Shown in pieces: positions 34,001-44,895 of a stretch of 64,000 bases of DNA (the stretch's first letter is position 1; every line of letters starts with the position of its first letter). The position numbers and the translations under genes were made by a program. The stretch covers positions 8,144,269 through 8,208,268 of the forward strand of contig JAOWCC010000655.1 of the NCBI GenBank assembly GCA_030867875.1, in the 5' to 3' direction. The notes beneath the pieces were generated by a model. The model did no database searches. It was not told the origin of the DNA and was given only the letters and a program-made list of their open reading frames with translations. This DNA comes from Actinernus sp. WN-2022 (Eukaryota; Cnidaria; Anthozoa; Actiniaria; Actinernidae).

Positions 34001-37000
34001 CAACTAACTTCATCATGAAAATTATTATAGTGTGACTACTGGAACTAGGATCAATTTCGTATTATTTCATATTATTTCGTATTATTTCATATTATTTTGG
34101 TATACAACTCGCCTAAAGGCTCGTTGTATACCAAATAATACAAATTTCTCGTGAAATATTCGCCGGTATTCCATAGAAAACCATGAAATAACCAGTAATT
34201 ATCCTATAAATAATATATTTCAGCCAATCAGAGCTCAGCTTTACTATGCAATACAGGGCGGTATTTCGTGGTTTTTCTATGAAATACAGAGCGTACATGG
34301 CTAGATCAGGCAAATTGAAATGCACGAAATTTCGCGCCCTTTCTTTATCAACCAATAAGAATTCAAGATTTTGAATACGTAATTAGTCTGCAGACGCGAC
34401 CGCCACTTGGACCTTTTGTTTAGCGGCGAGAAAGTTCGCAGTCAATCGTCTGGTAAGTTTCTTTGTTTTCGTGATAAATCTTACCATAAATATGCTTATT
34501 TCGTATGGTTTTCTATGGAATACTGGCGAAATTCATATAATTTTGGTATACCAAATAATACAAATTTCTACTGAAACATTCGCCGGTATTCCAAAGGAAA
34601 CCATGAAATAACCAGTAAGTATATATCCATGCGATTTTCTTCATTCGAAAGACTTTGATTTCAGAACTGGTACATGGTCGTCCAAATTCTCCTTTTACCG
34701 GATGGAAGCTCGAGCTATTGTCTTGTAATCGACACTGATTGGCTCAAGTAACCGTAAATTGGAATGCTTTGTTTCATTCTTCAATGTGATTGGTTCTCGT
34801 TGTCTAAGTCGCCCCGGTTTTAGTAGTCGCTCTGTAAGATTATTTGGTAGTATGTCAGTACTGTAAATACGAAATGGCCAGAGCTACGAAAGCCCTATAA
34901 AAGCCGAGCAAACTCTTTCACATAGCACTATACGGTTAGATAAACCTGACACGAGAAGCGCTCAAAACTAGAATGCAGCTGTGAAAGAGTTTGCTCGGCT
35001 TTTATAGGGCTTTCGTAGCTCTGGCCATTGAGTATGAACTGGAAATATGTTTTTGTGACTTTATAGGCCGTGTAACTACAAACGCTTTAGATGGTACATC
35101 ATCATTTTAAAAGTGAACATGCAAAGCATTTGGTTCTTCGTTTCTTGGCAGAATTTATTTAATAAACAACTTCTTAGTCGGATAAACTCCAATACGGCTG
35201 TGGATTTTTACTAGTCATTCATATTTTGGTTCACCTATTAGATACTTGCCAACTAACTGACGTCTGTGCAATGTTAGTTAGTTGCTGTCTTTGTTAATTG
35301 TTATTGTTGAGTCTTAGATATTTTTGCTACTATAGCCTCATTGTGAAAACTATTAAGATTTTAAACTTGAAATTAGTACTGGAGTTTATATTTTCTTTGT
35401 GACTTTAGGCCATGTGACATGTCACTACAGACACTTCAGCCGATGGGGATGTGGAGGCGTTCAGTTGAACGTTGTGATTACTGACCAATACAACTACCTC
35501 ATCTACCCCGACAGGAAATACATCTACCACAATGCGGGTTAGTTACTAAATACCAAATACAAAACAGAATAAGTAAACTAAACAAACAACTTACCGAGAA
35601 AAAGAAATAATAGAAACAAAGCGGGTTAGTTGAATAAGTAAGCTAAATAAACAACTTACAGAGAAAAATAAATAATAGAAACAAAGCGGGTTAGTTACTA
35701 TTATACCAAATACAAAACGCCTAGCAGAATAAGTAAATTAAACAAACAACTTACCGAGAAAAATAAATAATAGAAACAAAGCGGGTTAGGCCCGATTCAA
35801 GCGCCGAACCTAATTACATCAAAGGAAGCCGCCTAATTATTACTCGGGCTGCCTGTGGCAGCACCGAGTCTTAAAATGGAAGTCGTAATTATTTTCTTTA
35901 GTTGAGTGTCGCAAAATTTCTGCGCATGCGTTAAAGGTCAAATTCACACCAATCAGATTGCACCATGCTGGTCACGCAACAATCGCCAGGTTAATTTATT
36001 TACATAATTTAATACAGTAAAGCAAGATGGCGGAGGACCCGCGAGGAACTTTCTCTCTAATTTGGAGTCTCATCTCTCAAATGTAAGCCAGTTTAATGTT
36101 TTATTTAACTTCACTCGTGCGAAAGCCTTCCAACAGGCTCAGGATATTTCAACTGGCGCTATTGTCGGAGCCGAAGAACCGCGTTTTTTACCCAGATGGC
36201 CAGTGATTTTATATGCGACACGTACGACGACCTGAAGCCAGTGTAGGGGCCAGGATCCGGAAAGCTAAAATTCGAAGAAATAGATATTGGAATCTATAAG
36301 CCATCGGCTCGCTGTGCTGCATTTAAAACATCCGAGGAGAACATCTTATTTTGGGTGAAGGCACTTCAAGACCAATATTATGAGTCTCTTAAAAACTGTC
36401 AGAGATTTAAATTTACCGTAAGTTCGATCAGAGAGTATTGAGATCAAGTTATTTCGTTCCAGCGAGGATATTAACCTAGCGGAAACGGTACAAGCTGTCG
36501 AAGGATTTTACTTATAATCATCCACGTCTACAAGCTTAACAACAGGAATAGTTATGTGCCAAGGCATGGGCAAAGATTGAGTTTCCCAAATTACAGATGA
36601 AAGTAGAGAACTTAATGAATGAAGAAACAGAGGTCACGCGCGACATGCTTGAGAACACGAACATGCTCAACACTTTATGTTATACTAAGAAAAGAAAACA
36701 AATTACAGAGCCTGCAAGTTCACAAGTCAATGAAAAACCCCAAGAGCCTGTAGTTTTGGATCATCATATCCTTGAAACTCCAAAAGCAACATACACATGA
36801 GTCAAATTCAAACCGGAAGAGACGGACTTATTTAGATTCTTCACGAGCATTGTTAGCCCGCAATAAGAACTCTCTCGCTGCTTTAATGACCTTGATTTGT
36901 AACATGGAGGCTGACCTAACTGATATGCGTAATGAATTCTTACTCTCGTCACATCAAAACACGAATCAAGAAACCAAACTCAGTAATTTGGAAGACAAAT

Positions 37001-40000
37001 TAGTGCGGCAAGATAATATATACAAGACCGAAATCAAGATGCTGTCATCACGAATATATTATTGACCTAGAAGTTGAAAATGGCGAGTTGAAAGCGGATA
37101 TAATAAAGCTGAGTACCGACTTTCAAACTTTAAAAAAAAAAAAAAAAAAAAAAGCCAATGAAAGACCAAGGTCTCCAGTGTTCCGAGACTACCCAACCTA
37201 CTGAAGCTTATCAGTTTGTTAAAGAGCTATCTTTCTTACATGACAACCCTATCCCTATTCATCAGAATACATTTTCTGTGCTAAATGACGAGAGTTTACA
37301 ATCACCTGACCGACAACCCACTACTAAAGAAAGGGACCATGAAGTACGGTAGTACGGTTAATTCTCGGGTTCAAAACAATGAATATATGCCTACTCAAAT
37401 GCAGTGTGTTAAACGAATAAGTAGTGTTTAAATTAAAACAACAACAACAACAACAACAATTTATTCGTGACCTCTTAAATTTACATGCTAAGAATATTAC
37501 TGCTAAGAATTTATACTCTAGAAGTGAGGAGCACAGCTACTTAGAAATAGCTAAAAGCTAGTCGAGCTAAGTAGCTAGGCCATGCAGCATTTAATCATGT
37601 TTAATATAGTAATTGAAAGAAAAAGAAAATGCAATATAATACAATACAAAGGACAAAAAAATTACTATAATACAAAATACAGAAAGGGCATAAAAAAAGA
37701 AAAGTGCATCAGATATCTAAATAGCTATTCAGGATAGAATCTATTATGAGTTTCTTGAATTGATTACGTCTCTTTGATTTAAAGTCTTCTTGAATTGAGT
37801 TCCATATTTTAGCGCCTAGAAAACGAATGTTAAATTTGCCATAATTGGTTCTTATTTTAAAAATGTAATATGATTTTTTGCAGGCTAGTCTAGTATTATG
37901 TTGGTGTACCCTATTTAAGCATGTAAAGAAGTCATGAAAAACAGATGGTAAGGCATTTGCCTGGAAATCATGCATAAATAGAGCGTTATTTACTTAAATT
38001 ATATCAATAAATTTGAGTAGACCCAGACGATGAAACAGTGGACTTGAGTGAGCTCTATAATCAGAGAAGGTTATTATTCTGACTGCCTTTTTTTGAAGGA
38101 TAATAAGAGGTTTAAGGGTAGTTGAATAAGTATTGCCCCAGGTTGTTACAGCATAAGATAAGTATGGATAAATTAAGGTATAGTATAGTTGAGTTAAAAT
38201 TGGAGAAGTTACAAAATGTCGAATCTTTGAAAGCATGCCAACGCATCGTTTGATTTTCTTAGTAATGTGCTGAACATGGTATTTCCAGCTAAGATAAGAA
38301 TCAATAAAAACCCCAAGATATTTGATGCATTTTTCTTGTTTTATCTGTTTATCATTGATTTGGAGTCTAAGTGCATAGTTTACAGATTTTTGGCGAGGAT
38401 GAAAAATAATAAAATTAGTTTTATCAAGATTTAGGGAGAGCTTATTTGCAATGAGCCAGTTTGAGACATGCCTTAAATTGAAATTAATAAGAGATTCTAG
38501 TACAAACAGACTACTATCAGAACAGAACAGATTAGTATCGTCTGCAAAGATGTGGAAATCAAATAAAGAGCAGCAGTTGCTAAAGTCATTAATATATAGG
38601 AGAAATAGAAGTGGGCCCAGTACTGACCCTTGTGGGACACCATGAGTAACAGTAAGATCATCAGATTTAGAAGTACCTATTGAAACATGTTGCCTTCTAT
38701 TTTCTAGATAGGAAACAAACCAGTCTTTTGCTATGCCACGAATTCCATAGCGGCTTAATTTAGAGGTCAACATATGAGAAAAACAAAACTATTAAATTAC
38801 ATATATACTAGGGGAACAGAGAATGAAAGTCACCGCGCTACCGGCCACTCCTAAAAACTGCTAAATTCAGCTAATAATTCTTCCCTTTGGTTATTACTAA
38901 GAGGATTTCAAATGAAAGTGTATTTCATCTTCAATCTCATGTGGCCCGAGTGAAAGCCCAGATGGGCTCTTGTCTTTCGTTTCAATTGCATTCGGCGCAT
39001 GAAAAGTTCGATGTTTGAATCGGGCCTTAGCCGGTTACTATAATACCAAATACAAAACAGAACAAGTAAACTAAACCAACAATTTATGGTAAGTCAACCT
39101 ATACCCGACGTAACTAATCGAATTATTAATTATTAATTAATAATTATCGATAGTAATTAATCGATTTTATCGGAAATCGATAAAAATCGCTTTAAATATA
39201 GCTTGGTCATGTTCTTATTCAGGACAGGTGCCGTAGTGCATTTACTATTGGTACTATCCCTCTAACTCGGTTTTGACCGTGAGAGATACTGAATGAAGGA
39301 ATCTACTGCGTAAACTGTACTTAGAGATATAGTTTGCGATCATAAACACACAACAAGCAGCTTGTAAACAATTTGATTTAATACTGTTGAAAACTCAAAA
39401 CACGTCCAGCGTACTATTGTCAGTCGACGACAAGCCAGTCACGGCTGTCTCCAGAGGTCTTGATCTGCCAACTGACTTAAACAGCGTTGAAAAAAATGGA
39501 ACTGTAATTAAACATACAACCTAACTAGCTATTATATTACAAAGCGGTGATAAGTGGAGGAAATTGTAAGGGATAAGAATTCCTAAAGGGTTAACACAGG
39601 TCCCTTACACCCTTAGCTTGTTCTGTTATAAATATATACTTCAAAAACTCATGAATAATTAATGAGCATTTTGTCCAATCAGATGAAGCAAATCAGTCAC
39701 GTGCATGCTCCTTTATACCTGATAAAATCTCATCATTCTAAAAGGGCCGCGGAGGGATTTGAATTCTGTCCCAGAGGGAAACGGGGTTAATGATTGAGAC
39801 AATGGAATTTATATTGATGTTTCAGCTTTCTCACTGAATTGCTAATTAGGATGAACGTTTAATATAAAGAATATTAATGAACATGAAATTTTATATAAAG
39901 TTTCATCCTAATTAAGAATTCACTGATAAAGACCCAAAGATAGCAAAAAGTAATAATAATAAATAATAAATTTAGTATTTATATTGCGCGTGTTCCATTG

Positions 40001-43000
40001 GCAGATGCTCACATGCGCATTACAAATGCCTATAGGCTTACGTATATACTAATCCTAACTAAGTAATGTGTATATATAGTATATCTAAATCTATCATAAT
40101 TGAATATATACAGTAAATAAATATAGACAATGGTAATACGATACTATTGTTGAAATGCTTTGCCAAAAAGATAGGTTTTTAGCAACTTCTTAAAAGTCGT
40201 AACACTAGAAGCACTACGAATTTTAGCGGGCAGGACATTCCACAGTGTGGGTGCCGCTACCGCAAAAGAGCGGTCACCCAATGTGATCAATGTTCTCATT
40301 CTTGGTCGCTCTAGCAGAAGTTCTTTAGACGATCTAAAGTTATATCTTGAAGTAGTCTTACATTTGATAAGTTCAGTTATATATGCCGGAGCGAGTCCAT
40401 TTATAGCTTTGTAGGTAATAAGTAAGATTTTAAAATCAATTCTATGTTTAACGGGTAGCCAGTGTAGTTTATATAAAATGGGAGTAATGTGATCGAACCT
40501 ACTGATATTACAAATGAGTCTAGCCGCAGCATTCTGCACACGCGCCTGAAGTTTGTGCAGCTGATTGGCTGGCAGGCCATAGAGAAGGCTATTACAATAG
40601 TCTAGTCGACTAGTAACAAAGGCGTTAATTAAGATTCGCACAGTGTCAAAACTAATAATTTTTCTAATTCTCCTAATGTTAAATAAGTGAAAGAAAGCTG
40701 ATTTACAAGTCTTGTTAATGTGGGTGTCCATTTTCAGCTGCGCATCGAACCAGCAACCAAGTTTTTTTGCCTCACTAGAGGGTGCTGTGGTTACATCTCC
40801 GACGCGCAGTGAGTCAACGTTCACTTTTGCCAGCTGCTGTCTTGTCCCGATGATAACAAACTCTGTTTTGTCATCATTTAGTTTTAGCCTATCCGCTAGC
40901 ATCCACTTCCTGATGTCTGCGATGCAGTTTTGCATGGCCTCAACAGCAGCAGATTGCTTGACACTTAAGTCCGGTTTGAATGAAATATACAGCTGTGTAT
41001 CGTCAGCATATGCATGGACGTCTGGTAGATGACGTTCCAGAATAGTAAACAGCTTACTTGCGTAGATGACAAACAGGAGGGGGCCAAGGCAGGAACTTGT
41101 GGAACACCGTACTTCATTTTAAACTTCCTGGATGTTCCTTGTTGTATAGATATGTATTGGTGTCTATTATGTAAATAAGACTTAAACCAGGAAAGTACTT
41201 GTCCTGAGATGCCAAAATCAGAATACAGACGGTCCAGTAATATGGGGTGATCGACAGTGTCGAAGGCGGCGCTTAGGTCAAGTAGTACTAGAAGAGTCAC
41301 GTGTTGTTGATTCATGTTCAATAAGATATCGTTTTTTACACGAAGAAGTGCAGTTTCAGTGCTATGAAATTCGCGGTAAGCGGACTGAGCTTTGGGATAG
41401 AGTTTATGCAAAGTCAGGTGATCATGAGTTTGACTGAAAACTGCTCGTTCAGTGAGCTTAGAAACAAACGAAAGGTTACTAATAGGACGGAGGTTATTAA
41501 AATAACCTCTGCTCTAGGTTTCTTCAGTCTTGGGTGGACTTCAGTCTGTTTCCAGTTGTCAGGGAAGCATCCAGAGTGTAAAGACAAGTTTGTCATCCTA
41601 TAGTGAGTACTGGAAGTAGAACATCTAGGCACTCAACCACGAGAGGAGTGGGCATGGGATCTAAGGAGCAGGTCTTCTTGCTAGACTTAGAGATTAAGTG
41701 ACGAACACCGTCTTCACTAAGTGTATTAAACAAATCAAAGCTAATAGAAGTCGCGGTATATTGATCGCTGATTGAGTCATCACCAGCGGCAGCATCAAGG
41801 TTGGCACGGATTCGTTCAACTTTCTGGACGAAGAAGTGACCTATGTCATTGGCGAGTACTGTACTGTCACAATAATCGTGAAAAGTTAGATCAGTTTCCC
41901 GTTGAAAGAGGGTTTTTGCAGACCTAAACAGCTTACGATGATCATTGCTGTTCTCTTGTATAAAATTAGTGTAGTAGTTTCTGCGCGCGCACTTCATTAC
42001 AAAAGTAGCTTGATTTTGTTTTACTTTGTAGATTAAAAAGTTACTATTTAATTTTGTCCGTCTCCATTTCCGTTCAGCTCTTCTACGTTCTCTCTTCGCA
42101 GCCTTGACCTCCTCATTAAACCAGGGAACAGTTGGTCTTTTTGTGACTGTTTTAATGATTAAAGGTGCATGTCGATCCAATGTCGACAATAGTGTGTCGT
42201 TGTAACAGTTAACAAGGTCATTAAGCTCAAATGAGAGCATGTTCTTACAGAGGTCTGAGTTCGATAGTTCATCTCGTAAAACGTCAATATTGACGGATTT
42301 TACTTTTCTGTAGGATATCTGAGATTTATTAAGGGAGGGCTTGTCAACTTTAAGTTTACAGTGGACAGGCATGTGATCTGAGAATAGATAGTCTGCCCAC
42401 GGGGAGGAATTAATAATTTGTTCGGAATGTCTTGTTATTATGAGGTCTAGAGTGTGTCCACTGCTATATATGAGTTGGGACATTGACGTGTTGCTCTAAA
42501 CCAGTGCTGTCGAACAGCTCGGAACATAAGGTACACGGAACATAAGGTACCTAGATAATAAATTTTGCACTAAATTTACTAATATCAGCAGACTACCGAG
42601 ATACACAGATAATATTTTAAAAATGAAGTTATCCAACTACCATTACTTGTTTACCGAGCCACTGTTTAGTTCCAATTATCAAACCAAACTCAAAGCCGTA
42701 AAATTATAAAAACGTGCATTAAACTTACATATTTTGTGCCGGAGTCAAAACATTAGAGTCTGCCGTCATGTCAGTCACATCGCTTTCCAAGTCTTGAACT
42801 TTATCGAGGTAAACCACGACACCAAATCCTTCAAGTGCAGATTCTTCTTGCATTGCGAAACGCCGATTCAAACAACATAGTATGGTAATTTCTTCATGTC
42901 ATTCCCTTGAGATGTTCGTAATTGTATTATAGCATTGTAACTTATTCCACTCATGTATGTCTTTTTATGCTTTTACTGCAACCATCATTTTTATACAGTT

Positions 43001-43533
43001 TAATCTTGTAATATTGCACGCTCACGTTTAAAAGAGCCTCTGTGCTCAACCTGTAATACGTGGTTAAATAAATTACTACTACTACTACTTACTACTACTA
43101 GGCGGTGATTACTCGAATAGTTTGCATAGCGTTGTGAATACAAAGGTTCAATGGTTCATTAAGTAACCATTCCCTTGAGATGTGCGTCTTTCTTTCATTG
43201 CATTCTTTAAGCGTTTTTGAAGCCGTTTAAAACACTCACAGCACGTGTTTTATCAAGTCTAAAAATTCTCGGGCACTTGATAAAACACTGCTGTTCGTGT
43301 TTTAAACAGTACATAACATATTATTCTGTTGTTCTATTATAGGTTTGTGGTACAGGCTCCCTGGAAGCCACTCAGTCCATTCCAAAAGACTCTTGTTTAT
43401 AAATGTGGCAACCCCATTCCTTCTCAGGCGCCACCAGCAGCTGAGGGTGTGGTATGGGGAGGATCTGAAGGGTTGGACCGAGGGAGATAACAGAGGTCGC
43501 GCATGTGTAGATGTGTATGCCTGGTATACTTGA
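28021..43533 (+). CDS. Secreted-protein gene, paralogue 2, complete (169 aa)
   Basis: Exons 28021-28084, 32510-32635, 35409-35537 and 43343-43533 add up to 510 nt (169 codons plus TGA) with one frame and three phase-1 introns. The product begins with a signal peptide (MAKLIVVLVIVMMTTFPDG). The mature part of about 150 residues has four cysteines and ends LRVWYGEDLKGWTEGDNR then CVDVYAWYT. A secreted, probably beta-rich protein is inferred; I cannot assign a named family. The silent or conservative pattern of changes against paralogue 1 supports purifying selection. Intron 3 is 7.8 kb, against 1.6 kb in paralogue 1, because of transposon insertions. Exon A at 26916 is an equally good first exon, and 45381-45532 is a possible alternative last exon. 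Confidence 0.72.
28091..28865. other. Intron 1 of paralogue 2, first part
   Basis: AT-rich and non-coding. I see no element boundaries. Confidence 0.4.
28866..29531. mobile_element. TIR element, 666 bp
   Basis: The ends GGGCCGCGTCAGGCAAAAAG and the matching CTTTTTGCCTGACGCGGCCC continue inward as GGGCC(T/C)GGACGACA. ATAT flanks both sides (28862-28865, 29532-29535). The 81-codon frame starting at 28847 crosses the left end and is accidental. No transposase is visible, so the element is non-autonomous. Confidence 0.75.
29532..31461. other. Intron 1 of paralogue 2, second part
   Basis: 29700-29800 is a third, diverged copy of the region upstream of promoters A/B (TTTCTCGTGGTTTACTCG..., TCAGATCTTAATC) but without the TATA box or exon. 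29930-30180 is a diverged copy of the dispersed repeat. The rest shows nothing I recognise apart from the short frame at 30470. Confidence 0.4.
30470..30595 (+). CDS. Short frame resembling a receptor N terminus (41 aa)
   Basis: MDSEKPVNISTLREPN carries N-glycosylation sites (NIS, NNT) and is followed by one hydrophobic segment, LVLCMFVILVLIFM, then a stop. This is the look of the N terminus plus first transmembrane helix of a rhodopsin-family receptor. No further transmembrane segments follow, so at best it is a fragment, and it may be chance. Confidence 0.15.
   Translation: MDSEKPVNISTLREPNNTNVDLVLCMFVILVLIFMPSRCCR
32510..32635 (+). CDS. Paralogue 2, exon 2
   Basis: The acceptor is TTTGCAG ending at 32509 and the donor is GTACTG at 32636. 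126 nt, phase 1 both ends. Reads ...FHKINRGSVCFSAAG then GIFYYKGPPKIVNGILLVHR. An overlapping open frame reading YQIPQNQPWLCVFQ... does not join the neighbouring exons in phase. Confidence 0.7.
32779..32955 (-). mobile_element. tRNA-derived SINE, copy 2
   Basis: Same element as 1727-1905 with box A, box B and an (AT)n tail, plus an extra CAGGTCT near 32894. Present in both copies, so older than the duplication. Confidence 0.5.
32962..33244. mobile_element. TIR element with 7-bp target duplication, 283 bp
   Basis: The ends are CATAGTTAATAGAGTG and CACTCTATTAACTATG, complementary over more than 30 bp with one mismatch. GTTAAAA flanks both sides (32955-32961, 33245-33251). Copy 1 keeps the empty site TTGGTTAAAAGGACC near 1899-1913. 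A 7-8 bp duplication suggests hAT or a relative. Inserted after the segmental duplication. Confidence 0.88.
34092..34140. other. Hairpin, relative of the 3686 MITE
   Basis: TTATTTTGGTATACAAC and GTTGTATACCAAATAATA surround TCGCC...GGC. It lies next to ATTATTTCAT/CGT microrepeats at 34058-34095 not present in copy 1. Confidence 0.55.
34494..34613. mobile_element. Near-palindromic MITE (copy 2 of 3686-3818), shortened
   Basis: Same palindrome as in copy 1, but the left arm has lost about 13 bp (CGAAATTCATATAATTTTGG). Confidence 0.55.
34873..35029. other. Perfect 50-bp inverted repeat with TATA-like arms
   Basis: Arm 34873-34922 and arm 34980-35029 are exact reverse complements by eye over 50 bp. 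Each includes CTATAAAAG, so the two arms present TATA-like motifs facing inward. Copy 1 (4088-4195) keeps the right arm but only the first dozen bases of the left arm. Confidence 0.85.
35409..35537 (+). CDS. Paralogue 2, exon 3
   Basis: 129 nt. The acceptor is ACTTTAG ending at 35408 and the donor is GTTAGT at 35538. The junction codon is GGC here and GGT in paralogue 1, a silent change across the intron that supports the model. Encodes the same residues as 4578-4706. Confidence 0.75.
35534..35788. repeat. 95-bp minisatellite in paralogue 2, about 4 units, split
   Basis: GCGGGTTAG is at 35534, 35621, 35686 and 35781. One unit is internally deleted (65 bp). The array is cut by the TIR element at 35789 and its final partial unit resumes at 39030-39085. 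Confidence 0.92.
35990..37365 (+). pseudogene. Broken coding relic inside the TIR transposon
   Basis: Coding-like runs appear in successive frames: NFLSNLESHLSNVSQFNVLF then AKAFQQAQDISTGAIVGAEE (36045-36230), KLKFEEIDIGIYKPSARCAA then ENILFWVKALQDQYYESLKN (36265-36415, followed by GTAAGT), and a coiled-coil-like segment SNLEDKLVRQDNIYKTEIKM (36980-37060) running into an A22 tract at 37131. They may be exons or frameshifted pieces of the transposon's own protein. I do not recognise the family. Confidence 0.4.
37436..38773 (-). mobile_element. 5'-truncated LINE with (TTG)n tail
   Basis: The 3' tail is the AAC repeat at 37436-37459 (plus strand). The coding end is at 37709 and the truncated 5' edge near 38773, where the RT sequence starts abruptly at MLTSKLSRYGIRG. 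Same tail type and RT style as the full LINE at 13.7 kb, but clearly a different, diverged subfamily. Confidence 0.85.
37709..38773 (-). pseudogene. LINE reverse transcriptase fragment, one stop codon
   Basis: Begins just after motif A. GVPQGSVLGPLLFLLYINDF (motif B) and FADDTNLF (catalytic motif) are intact, then KYLGVFID and YPYLSYAVTTWG. An in-frame TAA at about 37991-37993 separates LLKFIDII from VNNALFMHDF; otherwise the frame continues to the normal C terminus. The fragment lacks the endonuclease and the first half of RT, so it is dead. Confidence 0.85.
39958..42555 (-). mobile_element. LINE, L2/CR1 type, 5'-truncated and frameshifted
   Basis: The 3' end is at the AATA/AAT repeat 39948-39975 and the 5' edge near 42480-42555. 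The uninterrupted sequence at 25595-25610 (AAAAAGTATACACAG...) marks the target. Confidence 0.8.
40144..42483 (-). pseudogene. L2/CR1-type endonuclease end and reverse transcriptase, broken
   Basis: From the 5' side: the endonuclease end (SGHTLDLIITR, YLFSDHMPVHC), a linker, then NNLRPISNLSFVSKLTERAV, LVLLDLSAAFDTVDHPILL (motif A), YGVPQ... (motif B), HAYADDTQLYISF (catalytic YADD) and SRLDYCNSLLYGLP, NAAARLICN, LHWLPVKHRIDFKILL at the C terminus. A single missing G near 41092 breaks motif B. Other frameshifts lie near 41495 and 41600. The catalytic residues survive, but the frame is broken in at least three places. Confidence 0.85.
42923..43100 (+). mobile_element. LINE 3' end fragment with (ACT)n tail
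   Basis: 178 bp ending GTGGTTAAATAAATTACTACTAC... The sister repeat at 26317-26332 shows the site without it (GATGTTCGTAATCGCAGGCGG). It is a very short 5'-truncated insertion. Confidence 0.65.
43343..43533 (+). CDS. Paralogue 2, exon 4 (last)
   Basis: The acceptor is CTATTATAG ending at 43342. Reads G-LWYRLPGSHSVHSKRLLF then INVATPFLLRRHQQLRVWYG and on to CVDVYAWYT, then TGA. Intact. It differs from 6300-6490 at a handful of residues (T/I, S/R, R/G, A/T). Confidence 0.75.
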
Positions 43534-43716
43534 ATGTGGGCTCAATTGACAAACTGATTAAACCCTTTGAGTAAGACACCACATGTACGCTAAATGTCTA
43601 ACCTAAGGAATCCCACATTATGCTGTTAAGTAAAATTGATTTGTAAGACAAAAAAAATGTTGTAAACACACATACAAGCATCGATTTACTTCACGAGAGT
43701 GATGCTCGTCTATTAA

Positions 43717-44249
43717 AGTGCTTCTAACCCTTCTATATTTTTTCTACCTATGAACCTTTGAAAGGTTTTGAGTACTTCTGCGAAGACATTTTTGGTTTAC
43801 AAAGAATATTCTATGTTCTACGCTTGTTTGAAATGGTGAAAGTGTGACCTTTCCTGACCCATGACCGCATTAGAAAAAGCCTGGGTCGATTCCCGGGTCG
43901 ACGTCATCTCATCAATGCATTATCCTCCACGGCGCCTTTCTATCAAAAAAACATCGATTTATAGAAAATATACACAGTTTGTGAATTGTTAGTAATGAAA
44001 AAAGTCATTTTAGACAAAATGCTAAGTTTTTATTCAAATTATTGCAAAGTCGAATTAATGAGGTAATCGACCCATGCTTTTTCTAACGCGGTCATGGGTC
44101 ACGCGTGAAAGGTCAATTTTTCACCATTTCAAACAAGCGTAGAACATAAGAGTATTCTTTGTAAACCAAAATTTCTTCGCGAAAGTACTAAAAACCTTTC
44201 AAAGGTTCATAGGTAGAAAAATGTCAAGAAGGGTTAGAAGTACTTAGCT
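43717..44249. mobile_element. TTAA-flanked foldback MITE (copy 2)
   Basis: Same insertion as 6662-7186, between TTAA at 43713-43716 and 44250-44253. The right end carries a few extra bases (TACTTAGC). Confidence 0.78.
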
Positions 44250-44260
44250 TTAAGGCTTGG

Positions 44261-44895
44261 TTGAACATGAAAACGAGGCAAAAATCCTTTCTTCGTGTTT
44301 TCTTTACCACCTTTGCAGTAAAAATCATACAACTTTACAGAATTGTAGAAACTGGTTGCTTAAACACACGAGTGATACCGTTGCCATAGAAACAACCGTT
44401 GCGAAAAATTAGGCGGGAAAATTCAATGCAATGACAAACTTTTCAAAACGGGATGTGGAAAGAGCCCTTATCTTAAGTTTATCCTCACTTAATATTTACA
44501 AATAGCGATGTAGGTACACTAATTAACCTTTTCTCCTTGTCTGCATTCAACCTCAGCATTGATCATTTCTGGCCTTGAATCTCGCCGATATTTCTGCTAA
44601 TATTGAATGCATGCAGACAAGGAAAAAAGGCTAATTAGTGTATCTACATCGCTATTGGTTGAAATTAAGTGAGGATAAACTTAAGGTAAGTGTTCTTTCC
44701 ACACCCCGTTTTGAAAAGTGCGTCATATACAAATTTGCATTGTATTTACCCGCCTATTTTTTTGCAATGGTGGTTTCTATGGCAACGGTATCACTCATGG
44801 GTTTAAGCAACCAGTTTCTACAATTCTGTAAAGTTTTATGATTTTTACTTGAAAGAAAACACGAATAAAGGATTTTGCCTCGTTTTTATGTTCAA
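44261..44895. mobile_element. Foldback element, 635 bp, complete here and truncated in copy 1
   Basis: TTGAACATGAAAACGAGGC at the left is mirrored by GCCTCGTTTTTATGTTCAA at the right. The arms are about 250 bp with a loop near 44560-44620; the inner arms include CAAATAGCGATGTAGGTACA and its complement. In copy 1 only the first 140 bp of the left arm remain (7191-7330). The 67-codon frame in the right arm is accidental. Confidence 0.75.

Larger units (their letters stand above)
35789..39026. mobile_element. TIR DNA transposon with TTA duplication, 3.24 kb including a LINE
   Basis: The ends are GGCCCGATTCAAGC and GTTTGAATCGGGCC, with TTA on each side (35786-35788, 39027-39029). TTA duplication fits PIF/Harbinger, but the short TIRs alone do not prove it. 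It is inserted inside the minisatellite of intron 3. Inside are broken coding-like stretches (35.97-37.35 kb) and a 5'-truncated LINE (37436-38773); without the LINE the element is about 1.9 kb. Confidence 0.75.
39638..43312. repeat. Dispersed repeat inserted in intron 3 of paralogue 2
   Basis: In copy 1 the intron reads ATAAATA|CATAACATATT without interruption (about 6268). Here 3.67 kb intervenes. Outer parts match 25331-26470. Inside are an L2-like LINE (39958-42555) and a LINE 3' end (42923-43100). The right end forms a hairpin (TTTTATCAAGTC... CACTTGATAAAA). Confidence 0.75.
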
